A DNA stretch of 64,000 nt, taken from assembly GCA_916613615.1 (NCBI GenBank), contig OU744735.1:52034082-52098081 (forward strand), given 5' to 3'. Origin of the DNA: Steromphala cineraria (taxonomy: Eukaryota; Mollusca; Gastropoda; Trochida; Trochidae). Both the position numbers and the translations under genes were made by a program. How positions within the stretch are numbered: position 1 is the first letter of the stretch; each line of letters starts with the position of its first letter. Positions 1 to 10,890 of the stretch are shown here, one piece after another. The notes under the pieces were generated by a model. It saw only the letters and a list, made by a program, of their open reading frames with translations. It did no database searches and was not told the DNA's origin.

Positions 1-445
1 CTCTGGTTTTTGATGTATAGACCAACGATGTTTCCCTCTCTGGTTTGTGATGTATAGATCAACGATGTTTCCCTTACTGGTTAGGTTCCGCTGCATTTGT
101 TCCAGTCCATGTTCATAAAGCATGTTTAGTAGTTCACTGTGTACTGCTGTAGTTGCCCCAGGCTTCACTGTGGTTTGGTCCCAATTGATATGAGGCAGGT
201 TGAAATCACCGCCGAAGATGACGTGTTTGTTTTTTTTCGCCAGGATCTGACTTGTTCTGTAAGCTGTCAGTGGAGGCGTTCTGGGGTCTTTAATATTAGC
301 CGATGACAAGGGATTTATATCTAGTCAGTATTTCTACCCAAATTAGTTCACAGTGTGTGTCTTCTATTTCCTCTGCATTTGCTTGTACGTTTTCGTGGAC
401 TAGGACAAAGACGCCACCGCCGTTCTTGTTTCTGTCATTTCGGAA
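1..445 (-). mobile_element. LINE fragment: apurinic endonuclease (APE) domain, truncated by window edge
   Basis: Read on the minus strand, this encodes part of an APE endonuclease of a non-LTR retrotransposon. About 299-440 gives a stretch containing NGGGVFVLVHENV and ELIWVEIL. Further downstream on that strand the catalytic-type motif VIFGGDFNLPHINWD is visible, then a segment ending HGLEQMQRNLT. The same family recurs at 30650-31976 and 40430-41762, where the reading continues into ILDLFITN...ISDHYMVILDSDIKP. The first ~90 bases carry about two copies of a 37-bp tandem unit, also present at about 41655-41762. The 5' edge near 440 abuts a plus-strand LINE tail. There is no intact reading frame. 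Confidence 0.8.
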
Positions 446-985
446 TACAGTGCTAGAATGGAATAAAGTACCAGATAATATTCGTACTTCAAAACACATC
501 TCGAAATTTAAAGAAAATATGAATAATTGTACAACTTGTGAACCAAAATAGTTTTCTTTTTATGAAGGAAAACCATACATTTTGCATAGCAAGTTACGGT
601 ATTCGTTAGATTTCGATTTATTCAATAATGCAATGATAACTGACCCTAGGTGTATGATATATATGTGGCCTCAAGAGCTCTTATCATTATTTTTGGAATG
701 TGCAATAGATCAAAACCAGGGAGGAAAACATTGAAGCGCACATGTAATATAAATGTTTCAATACAATCTTAAACTTTTGAGGGAAGTGAAGACCTTCTTA
801 TTTTAAAAATGTACATGTATTCAAATTAGTTCAATCATTTATTCATGATACCAAACGATTTGTGTAATATGGTTATAAGTGTATATAGTTTTTGTTTTCT
901 GTATCTCTATTGTACCCCTTTAATGTTCAGCATCCGCCATCAATGTGTGTGTGTGTGTGTGTATTATTCAATATTGTAAATACCG
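430..985 (+). mobile_element. 3' end of a plus-strand LINE (ORF2 C-terminus and 3' UTR)
   Basis: The plus strand reads VLEWNKVPDNIRTSKHISKF and stops at about 550. This is the typical last segment of LINE ORF2 proteins, of the pattern 'T-x-x-E-W-N-x-L-P-x-x-I...F-K'. The following ~430 bases are non-coding and end near a (GT)n run at about 943-962. The final residues and the tail recur at 41763-42270, again directly beside a minus-strand LINE endonuclease. The junction at about 430-445 joins two LINEs in opposite orientation. A duplicated composite is more likely than two independent insertions. Confidence 0.6.
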
Positions 986-2700
986 AGTAAAGGGACAACT
1001 TGTTCTTAACTTGTTCTTTATCCAATTCTGTGTGAAAATAATATGTTTAAACCAAGCAAAAAGACCATTTAAAACACAATATGAATAATAGAACATTTAT
1101 TTCGTCAAATATGACACAACATGATAAACAAAATTTAAATTCAAATTTGGTGTCAACCTGCATGATAGGAATACGCAGACACAAGTTGATAATGGCGACC
1201 TTGACCTTATTTTCATGGTCACTAGGCTACTTTGACCGCTTTTCAAGCTCTTGTTAACGTGATTACTCATGAACCATTTTACTCAGAGTCTTCAAATTTG
1301 GTGTCAACCTACATGATTAAAATGTGCAGACGCCAGTCGATAATGGTGACCTTGACCTTATTTTCAGATCACTTCGGCTCTTGTTAACGCGATATCTCAT
1401 GAACCATTTCACTCAGAGTCTTCAAATTTGGTGTCAACCTTCATGATGGGAAAAGGCAGACACCAGTTGATAATGGTGATCGTGACCTTACTTTCAAGGT
1501 CACTACGACACTTTGACCGCTTTTCAAGCTCTTGTTAACGCAATATCTCATGAACCATTTCACTCAGAGTCTTCAAATTTGGTGTCAACCTACATGATGG
1601 GAATACGTAGACACCAGTTGATAATGGTGACCTTGACCTTATTTTCAAGGTCACTACGGCTCTTCTTAACGCGATATCTCATAAACCATTTCACTCAGAG
1701 TCTTCAAATTTGGTGTCAACCTACATGATGGGAATACGCAGACACCAGTCGATAATGGTGACCTTGACCTTATTTTCAAGGTCACTACGGCACTTTGATC
1801 ACTTTTAAATCTCTTGTTAACGCAAACAATTTCACTCACCGTCTTCAAATTTAGCGTCAGCTTATATGACTGGATAATGCAGACTCCAAGTGATTATTGT
1901 GACTTAAACATTTTATTCAAGGTCACTAAGGCACTTTGACCACTTTTGAAACTCTTGTAAACTTGATATCTTATGAATGGTTGCACATTTTCAAATCACC
2001 ACAGCTCTTATTGAATATGTGCTATCAGATATTTTAGTCATTGTAACCATGTCTACTTTATATTATTTATTTGATATGTATAGAGAGCATGTTATCTACC
2101 AAATCATAATATCCTAACAATGAATTCAGTATAAGCGGCGGGAGACATTGCCATGCTAGTTGCAAACACTTGTTTGATTTAAATCCTTCTATGAAAACCT
2201 CTAAAATAAGTAATCACAATGGTGGTGAATGCACTCAAAGATTTCAAATTTTACTTTCAAATACAATAAATACATGAAAATTAATATATGTGATACAAAA
2301 GTAGAAGAAACTAGAGGATGATCAGTGTTTGGGTTTATTGAATTTATCAATTTTTGATTAAATCTTTCTACTAATGAATCTAAGATGCATCATCATTTTA
2401 TCTAAATTTTCGACATTCTTAACCTTTTTTAATTCAAATGAGTTTAAATGAATTTCCTAGATTTTAAAATGTGTTTGTAAAGAATTTTATATTTTGTCAT
2501 TGGAACTCAATAAATAGTTGATAACAAATCATTTCCTTGCTCTTGGAAACATATAGTTCTTACTTACCTAAAATATTAATTTAATAACAAATCATTTCCT
2601 TGCACTTGTATACATATAGGTCTTGCTTACACAAAAGTTAATTCAAAAAGAAAATAATTTCTTGAACTTGGGTATATATATAGGTCTTGCTTACCTTAAT
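515..2700 (+). repeat. Block Y, duplicated at 41763-43005 (Y')
   Basis: Colinear similarity joins 515-1130 to 41763-42500 and about 2180-2700 to 42540-43005. Shared text includes AATATGACACAACATGATAA in the middle and the ATAGGTCTTGCTTAC units at the right end. Y carries the ~150-bp tandem array (1136-1990), which Y' lacks. The array therefore either expanded in Y or was deleted from Y' after duplication. No protein-coding content other than the LINE tail was seen. Confidence 0.75.
1136..1990 (+). repeat. Tandem repeat, ~150-bp unit (some units ~130 bp)
   Basis: About five to six copies of a unit with the landmarks CTTCAAATTTGGTGTCAACC, then GATAATGGTGACCTTGACC, TCAAGGTCACTACGG and CATGAACCATTTCACTCAGA. 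Landmarks fall near 1143, 1290, 1420, 1571, 1702 and 1840. Spacing alternates between ~150 and ~130 because some units lack about 20 bases around 'CACTTTGACCGCTTTTCAAG'. The last copy is strongly diverged. Each unit holds an inverted pair, GGTGACC / GGTCAC. It may be the core of a non-autonomous Helitron-like element, but no termini are visible. Confidence 0.9.
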
Positions 2701-2705
2701 ATTTA
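2518..2705 (+). repeat. Three ~62-bp tandem units
   Basis: Units share AACAAATCATTTCCTTGC and ATAGGTCTTGCTTACC. Two units of the same family lie in the duplicate block at about 42880-43005. The third copy here is diverged. Confidence 0.8.
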
Positions 2706-2767
2706 AATAGGCGAGACTTTCAATGTTGATGATGCGTCAATTGTTTGTGCATCACCAAGTCCGTAGT

Positions 2768-2897
2768 TGCATTAGAGGAATCTGTGCTCAATGTCTCATT
2801 AGACCTTTTGCTAAAACAATTGAATTGTTCAACGTCACCATCAGCAAAAGGGCTTTCTGCATCTAATGAGAGATTGAGCACATATTCCTCTATTGCA
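2768..2897. repeat. Inverted repeat, 36-bp arms, 58-bp loop
   Basis: Left arm 2768-2803 (begins TGCATTAGAGGAATCTGTGC) is the near-perfect reverse complement of right arm 2862-2897. The hairpin is absent from duplicate block Y'. The minus strand is open here for about 80 codons, but the open frame is partly a consequence of the inverted repeat and has no recognisable domain. Confidence 0.8.
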
Positions 2898-2989
2898 TCT
2901 ATATAATGTGTTGCGGCTGTTTTGCAAGCATTTGACAATGGCAGCAACGTAAACGTTCTCCAGGTAAGTTTTGCAAAAGAAAAGAGAAA

Positions 2990-3990
2990 CCTCTATTTCA
3001 ATCATTTGTAAAAGAAAAGGTTGATGATAATGCTTATGAAACTACATTACATTTACAAAGGAGTCTGTGTATTACCATGGGTATTGTCTCAACTACAGTA
3101 CAATTTGAAAGTGATGTCCCTTCCATATCCAAATGTGTCCCCTCCATATCCAAAAATGTCCTCTCCCTACCCGACCTTATGGGTCCGCTCCGCCGATTAC
3201 TCAGTGTGTCCACTGCGCTGCAATGTCGATTTGTAATTTTGTCAATAACTTCGTAGTTTCTGAACCAAATCAGTTCAAGGTGCACAGAAATCTTTATTAT
3301 AACCAAACACTGATATGCACGACAATATGTATGAGATTCAAGGTCGTTAAGGAAATGAAAAAAGGCATTTAAAACTCTCCCCCCCACTTCGAAAATGAAA
3401 GTAAGATAAACATCAACTTGACATCGAAAACACGCAAATTTCGTGCAGTTTGTGAACCAAAACTCGTAAGGAATGTATTTGAAATTCTATTCCTGATTAC
3501 CACAGTTAAAGGTGACAATCTAAACCTCAACGATTAGGAGAAGGGAGCACTGAAAGCAGACATCTACCTCTGTTGACCTGTCCCGTCCACCATTATGATT
3601 AGTCCACTCCATACTGGGTACACGCCAGTGATATAGGTTCATTTAAAATATGTTACTTCCACGTACACATGTACGTATATCTTCTCGAATAGAAACAATT
3701 CTGTTTAAACCATTTAGGAATAGTCACTTTGAAGTTAAATCAGACAGATGTGCAGAGCTGAGAGTAAAGCTGAGAGTAAAAAAAGTGTGGTAAATATATT
3801 TTCTAGTGTAGTACAAACCCACAAACTGCTGTAAATCGTCCAAAAGATATCGTGGTACACTTCGCCATTCATCATGATTGATATAGCGATGTATAGAGCT
3901 AGAATTGGTCGATTCAAACAGCCAAGTGGGAAACAACAGGTAGACCATATTGATCTCCATTACACGCCACACAGTGACAGCTCTGACATG
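2990..3990. other. Non-coding stretch, nothing assigned
   Basis: Only short open frames on both strands. There is a small C/T-rich direct repeat at about 3118-3170 (units like CCATATCCAAA). A good donor-like string, CAG/GTAAGT, occurs at about 2961 but no open exon ends there on the plus strand. Confidence 0.5.
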
Positions 3991-4005
3991 CCCTAACGTC
4001 TTTCC

Positions 4006-4290
4006 TTGTGTGCAGTGTTATTCTCTGTGCATATAACACTAGCTTTTACTCTGACATACTATGGGGAACATTTTCTTGAACATTTTGCTAGTTTGATAAC
4101 CTCTGAGTCAACGGTAGAGCACTGTTTACATCTGTGTGAGGGGTGTGACGTCACAAGCTATCCGGTTCTACACTGGTTATCACAGCCACCCTCACAGTAC
4201 ACGTTCCGTCCATCTACACTACTACTAGGAGGAGACATTGAACTGAATCCAGGCCATGTTAATCATGAATTAGAGGAGGTTAAATATTGA
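4006..4290 (+). pseudogene. LINE N-terminal fragment with a 2A-like motif (degenerate)
   Basis: A 94-codon open frame contains LLLGGDIELNPGH near residues 72-84 (motif bases 4234-4257). This fits the 2A 'ribosome-skipping' signature D-(V/I)-E-x-N-P-G-P except that the final proline is His (codon CAT). 2A-like peptides are known near the N-termini of some APE-type non-LTR retrotransposons in invertebrates, including molluscs. Neighbouring LINE coding sequence starts at about 4888, so this is probably the 5' part of the same decayed element or of a relative. Residues upstream (WLSQPPSQYTFRPSTLLL) resemble the hydrophobic lead-in usual for such motifs. The 4291-4880 gap has no assignable coding. 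Confidence 0.6.
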
Positions 4291-4880
4291 GAAGATAAGT
4301 GGATTTCAGGATCGACAAGAGTCAGCAGAAACAATAAATAGTAATTACAAGATATGATTAAGGTAAAAGGGTGGAAAAGTTTGGATGAGATATGTAAATG
4401 TGAACTATGAACTGTCCAGGGATTGGTAGGTTAGGGACAATGGAGTATAAGTTAAGTCGCGGAGAGCTTGTTCAAGTGAGTTTGACGAGGGAAATCTAAG
4501 AAATAACAACAACTTAACCTGTGGCAGGCGACTTCGGCCAGGCCGGGAGCGACTCCAGTAGAGGGAACCATATGGGTATCGTATAGCATGCGTTAGATAG
4601 TATGGGGTTTCGATATGGAATATAGTAGTAATGTAAGATAAGGTTATAGTAAAGAAAATGATTTAAAGGGACTAGGTTAGGCAGGCTAATCTTAGAGGAC
4701 ATTAGAACAAAATGTATTGATTATAAATTGTTGATGTAATTTGCTTTAAGTGTGTTTGTAATAAAAGGTAAAAACATTGTATGACTTTTTCATGATAGTT
4801 AGCGAGGTAGTACCTCGAGCAGCCAAGCGAGTGAGAGCTCAGTTACATCCCAAGATAAAGTAAAATAAGAAACAACTACA
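4291..4880. other. Non-coding gap inside or beside the LINE
   Basis: No long frames. Probably 5' UTR or decayed ORF1 of the LINE. A short GC-rich stretch lies at about 4520-4560. Confidence 0.4.
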
Positions 4881-5508
4881 CGATAATATGACACAGCGAC
4901 CTACAAGTTCACAGGGTAACTCAAGTCGGGACTCCGATCGTGAACTGAGATCAAGCTCTCGTCGTACAAACGGGACCCAGTATAGATAACGGGATGGTCA
5001 GGGCCAGGATTTTACAGCCCACTCAAAACTAACTGATGATATGGACAGAGATGTCTCCAAAACTACTGAAGAAAACGTTTACTTTGTGTTCTGGAATATA
5101 TCGGGTCTAAAGCAAAAATTAGCTGACAAAACTTTCCTGATTATATAAAACAATTAGATGTAGTAGGGTTAATTGAATCTTGATGTACTGATATTGACCT
5201 TACATCATATTTGTCCGATTATTTGTCTATAAACAAAAAATGCTGAGAAAATATCACAGTGTGGGCGACTTTCTGGTGGAATTACTATTTTGATAAAGAA
5301 TGAACTCGTTAAGTTTGTAAAATGTAAAAAGATAACTGAAAACAGCATATTCATCTTATTTGACAAAACTTTGTTTGATCTAAAATGTGATATTTTGTAT
5401 ACATGAAGTTACATTCACCTAGAAAAGTCTACATGGTATGATATATCGATGTTAGATTGTAAAAATGATCTTTTAGAAACAATTTCAGGTTAACCGGATG
5501 TTTTTATC

Positions 5509-5845
5509 TTGTGTGGCGGTGATTTTAATGCACGAACGGGCACAAAGTTAAATTTTATCGAAGACGATATCTTAGAATGTACAGAAAATGATAAACACTC
5601 ATATATCGATCTTATATGCGATTATTCTAATCTTAAACGCTTTTCTGCAGACAAGATAGTAAACAACTTTGGTAAACATCTGCTTGACTTATGTTCGATC
5701 TTGAATATTCATATCATGAACGGGAGATGTGGTTTAGACTCAGAAAAAGGTGATTTTACACATATTGGATCAAATGGAGCAAGCGTGATTGATTATAGTA
5801 TAGCCTCTAAGCCATTATTTGATTTTGTGAGTGACTTCAGTATAC
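5509..5845 (+). pseudogene. LINE ORF2 endonuclease segment
   Basis: Contains the APE motif GGDFN at 5515-5529 followed by ART and, near the C-terminal end, the SNGASVIDYSIAS segment (APE domains have an SxIDY-type motif before the catalytic His). Upstream, 5080-5500 reads in pieces (FWNISGLKQKL; GRLSGGITILIKNELVKFV) with stops. The open frame continues past 5845 into unrelated sequence (PSTLFHKLFAPVLTIR), which belongs to the nested insertion and not to the endonuclease. Confidence 0.8.
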
Positions 5846-6045
5846 CATCCACGCTCTTCCACAAACTCTTCGCTCCTGTGCTAACTATTAGACTTTCAAA
5901 CGCCTCCTGAAAACTCACTATTTCAACCAAGCTTTCTGCTGACTTTCCTGTGTGGACTTCTTCGACTCTATTTGTGCACTTTGAGCAGGATATCTAGCCT
6001 GGAAAAGCGCAATATAAGTGTTCTGATTATTATTATTATCCAGGG
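5846..6045 (+). mobile_element. Nested retroposon 3' tail ending in (ATT)n
   Basis: Interrupts the LINE between endonuclease and RT. The end reads CTGGAAAAGCGCAATATAAG and then ATT repeats to about 6040. An 'AAGCGC-TATAAG ... (ATT)n' end is the usual 3' terminus of many invertebrate LINE/SINE families. Its 5' boundary is set by the break in LINE coding at about 5845. LINE coding resumes by about 6090, and 6042-6080 is GC-rich and unassigned. Confidence 0.6.
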
Positions 6046-6083
6046 CAGCGTGACGACACGAGCTTCATGCGCGGCAGCCTGGT

Positions 6084-7543
6084 GTGTTACATAACGATAG
6101 TAGTGTTGACATGGGTTGTAAGTTCATTTGGGACAATGACAAACTAGGACAGTTTAGACAAAATATTCTATCGGAAAGTGTTCAGCAACTGCTAGATAAA
6201 TCAGTAGAAAATGTATTTTCATGTATTGACAGAAGCAAAAATTACATCGTAGAGGCATTAAGTCTTGAGGCCTCTGACATGAGGAGAAAATGTAAGAGAA
6301 AAATTTTAAAATATACTAGCAATTGGTTTGATAAGTACTGTAGAAGATTAAAATCTGAGCGATGTACATCACTAAATAAATTTAGAAAATCTAAGGATAA
6401 GAAATCGCTTCAAGAATATAACAAGATAAGAAACAAATATCACAAGCGTAACGTATACTACAGAAACAAAAAAGAAGTGATTGAACGCAGCATACACGAT
6501 TCTAAAACATTTTGGAATGAGTTAAAACGCCTTTATGCAAAGCCTTCGGAAACAAAGAGAATACAAACAAATGACTGGCTTGAATATTTAAAAAAAAAAT
6601 TTCGTTTGAGTAAGTACAAAGTAACACAAATTTAGAAACTATCAGAAAGCATTCGTAATTTAAAATTTGGAAAATCTCCAGGAATAGACAACATGATACC
6701 TGAACCTGAACTGTTTGAGCACTCGGCTGATCTTATACTACCCTATCTCGACTTAGTATTTAATCAAATACTTGAAACAGGTAATTTTCCTAAGGAGTGG
6801 TCAATGGGAATTATAGTTCCAATACACAAAAATGGTAATGTAAACAACGAAAATAACTTTCGAGGGATAACACTTCTCGGTATCTTCAGCAAAATATTCA
6901 CTTCTATTAAGAGGCTAGTATTTTGGGGGGAAACAATGAATAAACAAGGTTACACAACCATTGATAATATGTTTATTTTACAAAATGAGGTCAAGAAATA
7001 TCTGAATGTTAAATGTGGGAAATTTTATGCTCTATTTGTTGACTTTGAGAAAGCTTTCGATTCAGCGGAAAGAAGGAAATTATGGAATATACTGAATATG
7101 CATGGCCTTAGTAAAAAAATGAGTAACCTTTTAAAGCAAATATATGAAAATGTTAAAGCGTGTGTCAGAAATAAAAATACTCTATCAGAAACCTTTGAGC
7201 TACAAATAGGTGTCAGACAAGGCTGTATATTGAGTCATTTCTTATTTTCATTATTTATAAACGAATTAGCCACTCAGATTGAGAATAACTGCGAACATGG
7301 CATACAGTTACATCCAGATATCTTCCAACTGTTTCTTTTACTTTTTGCTGATGATATTGTCTTGATATCAAGTACTATTACCGGTCTACAAAACCAGATA
7401 TATGAACTCGAAAACTTTTGTATACAATCAAAATTAACTGTGAGTCTAGATAAAACAAAAGTTGTGGTTTTCAAAAATGGTGGGAAACTAGCAAAAAACG
7501 AAAAATGGTACTATAATAATTCCAAACTTGAAACTACAAATTA
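6084..7543 (+). pseudogene. LINE ORF2 reverse transcriptase segment
   Basis: First part (6084-6632) is the basic linker upstream of RT, rich in Lys/Arg (KCKRKILKYTSNWFDKY). After one stop (6633-6635) the RT fingers follow: SPGIDNMIPEPE, then WSMGIIVPIHKNGN, FRGITLLGIFSKIF, ALFVDFEKAFDS (catalytic Asp), GVRQGCILS, and the catalytic LLLFADDIVLIS (FADD at 7344-7355). The residues needed for catalysis are present, so loss of function comes from frame damage rather than active-site loss. The thumb continues in broken frames to about 7700 (YLGVYFTSQLSWS). Confidence 0.9.
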
Positions 7544-8379
7544 ATATAAGTACCTAGGGGTTTATTTCACAAGTCAACTTTCATGGTCATTACACGCAAA
7601 TTATGCAGCTGTTCGAGCTAAAAAAAGTACTACTAGGTATCCTAAGACAAATACATACCCTAGGTGATCTCAACATGAACTCGTTTTTCAAATTATTTGA
7701 TGTAAAGATAAGTCCAATCCTTTTGTACGGGTCAGAAAATTTGGGGATTGAATACATTTGTTAACTTAGAAATGGTACACTTACATGCATGTAAAAAATT
7801 CTTGGGTGTTAAACAGAACACTCCAAGCGTCATGATATATGGAGCATGTGGCAGGTTTCCCTTATTTATCCATTCTTATTGTAAAGTTTTCGGTACTTGA
7901 TAAAATTATTATGTATGCCCTCATATCGCTTACCTAAGAAATTATATAATATGATGATTCTGTTTGATAGAAATGGACATAAAAACTTGGTGACGGATGT
8001 TAAACAATTTTTGCTTCAAATCGATTTTGGTAATATTTGGCACAATCAGGAACTTGGAATATACCCAGAATTCATAAAATCATTCACCCAAAGACTCAAA
8101 GATATATATTTCTAAAATTGGCAGGAAAAAGTATCCTTTTCGAGTAAATGTGACACTTATCAGATGTTTAAATGTAATATCCAAATCGAATAGTATTTAT
8201 CTTGTTTAAACGTTAAGAAATATAGAGTTAGTCTAGCATGTTTTAGGTGCTCGTCTCATGAACTATATTTATCGAGAGAGGAAGATATCAAAATATACCT
8301 AGAGAACAAAGAATCTGTCAGATATGCCATTCAAATGTAATTGAAGACGAATACCATTTCTTACTTGTCTGTCCTAGCT

Positions 8380-8663
8380 CATCCTCGATAATCCAGCGCT
8401 TTCTTTCCTTTAAATCTACACTACAAGCCCTGGAAAACTTTACGAGGTTTTACCTCAAACCAAATTTTCTCCCTTTGCAATGACTCAGCGAAACGATTAC
8501 TTTATTAGTCGAGTTGTTTACGCACGTAGTGTCTGCGTTTCGTTTCTGATTGGATAAACTTGAATGCAAAGGGTGGTCTTCGGTTTGAGGTAAAACCTCG
8601 TAAAGTTTTCCAGGGTTTGCAGTGTAGAAATATCGGAACAAAACCGCTGGATAATCGAGGATG
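8380..8663. mobile_element. Mutator-like MITE (284 bp) with 9-bp target duplication
   Basis: Ends are CATCCTCGATAATCCAGCG (left) and, reversed, CATCCTCGATTATCCAGCG (right). The inverted similarity continues about 80 bp inward, including TTTTACCTCAAACC on both arms. It is flanked exactly by GTCCTAGCT at 8371-8379 and 8664-8672. A 9-bp duplication with long terminal inverted repeats is the hallmark of Mutator/MULE transposons. It has no coding capacity and so is non-autonomous. It sits inside the C-terminal zinc-knuckle region of the LINE, so it is younger than that LINE. Confidence 0.88.
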
Positions 8664-8939
8664 GTCCTAGCTATAATAACATCCGAAAGAAATATATCAA
8701 AGAAAAATATTATTTATATCCAAATATGCTTAAATTTAACAACCTGCTAAACAGTTTGAATAATAAAGAAATTGAAAACCTGTCCATGTATACATTTTAC
8801 GCATCTGTATATAGAAACCACATTGTGTCATGATATTATGAAATGTATAAACAAGTGTATATGTAATGTACTATAGGCCTGAGGCTTTTTGAGTACCGAA
8901 ATAAAGATTGGTGACACCAATATGATGTGATGCAATATC

Positions 8940-9040
8940 ACTTGTGATATGATGTTCCATTTCAAAATTTGCTGCCATTCAAGATAAAAGAATATTTGAT
9001 TGAATTAATTATTAGTTATTTTAATGCGTGACAGGTGCTT
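8940..9040. other. AT-rich spacer between LINE and minisatellite
   Basis: No gene. It includes short TGATATGATG-type repeats that may be the LINE tail. Confidence 0.4.
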
Positions 9041-9845
9041 GTGAATCCTCCTCCTCCTCCTTGTCAGTGGAGATGGCGGTTGTGGTGCTGGGGAATCCAT
9101 CCTCCTCTCCTCCTCTTCAGGTGGATATGGCGGTGACTGTGGTGGGGAATCCTCCTCTCCTCCTCAGGCGATGCTGGGGAATCCTCCTCTCCTCCTCAGG
9201 TGGTGATGGTGGTGGCAGTGCTGGGGAATCCTCCCGTCCACATCCTCCTCAGGTGGTGATGGCAGTGGTGGTGCTGGTGAATCCTCCTCTCCTCCTCCTC
9301 CTCCTCAGGTGGTGATGGCAATGGTGGTGATGGGGAATCCTCCTCTCCTACTCATCCTCCTCCTCCGGTGGTGATGGACGTGGATGTGCTGGGGAATCCT
9401 TCTCTCCTCCCACATCAAGTGGTAATGGCAGTGGTAGTGCTGGGGAATCCCCCTCTCCTCCTCCTCAAGTCGTGATGGTGGTGGCGATGCTGGGGAATCC
9501 TCCTCCTCAGGTGGAAATGGCGGTGTCGGTACTGGTGAATCCTCCTCTCCTCCTCCTCAGGTGGTGAAGGGGGTGGCGGTACTGGGGAATCCTCCTCTCC
9601 TCCTCCTGACGTAGTGATGGCGGTGGCGATGCTGGGGAATCCTACTCTTTTCTCCTCCTCCACCTCCTCCTCAGGTGGTGATGGTGGTGGAGGTGCTGGG
9701 GAATCCTCCTCTCCTCTTCCTCCTCACGTGGTGATGGCAGTGGTGGTGATGGGGAATCCTCCTCTCCTCCTCCTCCTCCTCACGTGGTGATGGCGGTGGC
9801 GGTGCTGGGGAATCCTACTCTCTTCCCCTCCTCCTCTTCCTTTGG
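9040..9845 (+). repeat. GC-rich minisatellite, 45-bp unit (copy 1, diverged)
   Basis: Unit of about 45 bp: TCCTCCTCC..., then CAGGTGGTGATGG, then GTGGCGGTGCTGGGGAATCC. About 15-17 units, more diverged than the copy at 32140-32740. The unit length is a multiple of 3, so frames stay open on both strands without implying a protein. Strong strand asymmetry (C+T versus G+T blocks). It forms the left end of duplicated block X. Confidence 0.9.
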
Positions 9846-10890
9846 TTTCTGACAAATTGCAAATTGCAAATGCAGGTCCAAACGGATCCCATGATAACAA
9901 GCACAGTGGAATGTGTTTGACCTACACCAATTTCAAAATATTTGCTCTTGATATTTTCTCCAATCAACAAATGCTTGATTAATATAACAACCGTGTTAGA
10001 GAGAATCAGTTAGTTATGGATCATACTGTTATTACGCTTATGTCTCCAAACGTAAGAAATTGCCTCTATGTATGATGTAGTTATGTTTAAGCGTGAACAA
10101 TTTACATTCTTGAGTTTCAAAATGTACTCTACCAACAAAGTCGTTGACTAAAGAAGAAAGTTGTCGTATAACTATTATGTATTTTAACATTTTTGCGTAA
10201 TTTGATTAACAGAACTACTGAACTAGAAACATGTAAGTGAACGCACATATTTTATTAAAAATTAGCTACTTCAAATCTGGTGGTCTAGACTCCATTGAGG
10301 TGTAAAAATAACTATTTTCTAATTCGGTATCTTTCCTTACTTTGTTTCGTTTCTGAATCTTGTCTCGACTGTTCATCTACCTTTAAAGGAATGAAAAACT
10401 CATCGGCAAAATAAACTGAAATCATGAAAAAAATAAATATAAATATTGATAGTAAATAGCACGTTAATTATCCCTAACATTACATAGTACATTATCCCTA
10501 AATTCATTTAAACTTGTAAAGAACAAATGTTGCACATTATGAGTAAAATAAAAAATGTGAAAATCATGTGACTTTACCATTGGTAACAGGTCACGTGACA
10601 CAAATGTCAAACAAATGCTAGTAATGGATCATCATCAATGTATAAAATGATATCTACAAACCATCAAAAGTTGGACCACAAAACCTCGAGAAACCTTTGT
10701 ACATTGACAAATAATGTCCAAGAATATCAATAGTACCTAATTTTTTATTGACAATTTGTTCCACAATACAGACTAGCTGTGACACTTTTGGGCAAGCCTA
10801 AAACAGCAAAAACAATTGTAACTTTTACCGCATGAAGACTTAGACCAACGTCAACGTTTTCTTTAAGTGACGTCATGAACTTTAAATATA

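Larger units (their letters stand above)
4888..8935 (+). mobile_element. APE-type non-LTR retrotransposon (LINE), decayed, with nested insertions
   Basis: The order is N-terminal coding from an ATG at 4888 (Ser/Arg-rich), endonuclease (about 5080-5840), linker, reverse transcriptase (about 6640-7543), a C-terminal part with a zinc-knuckle-like CHICHSNVIEDEYHFLLVCP at about 8313-8375, and a 3' tail with AATAAA-like sequence near 8900. Stop codons (for example in 5140-5190, 6633, 7543, 7900) and small frameshifts show it is dead. It is interrupted by a ~200-bp retroposon tail (5846-6045) and a Mutator-like MITE (8380-8663). The clade cannot be fixed without a tree; the post-RT segment KKFLGVKQNTPSVMIYG is usual for CR1/Jockey-group LINEs. 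Confidence 0.88.

Noticed and set aside
303..551. 82-codon plus-strand frame
   Set aside because: The first half is antisense to a LINE endonuclease; only the last ~35 codons are a LINE ORF2 tail. It is a chimera at a transposon junction, not a gene.
2720..2960. ~80-codon minus-strand frame with acidic, protein-like composition
   Set aside because: Overlaps an inverted repeat, has no recognised domain and no usable splice context, and is absent from the duplicate block.
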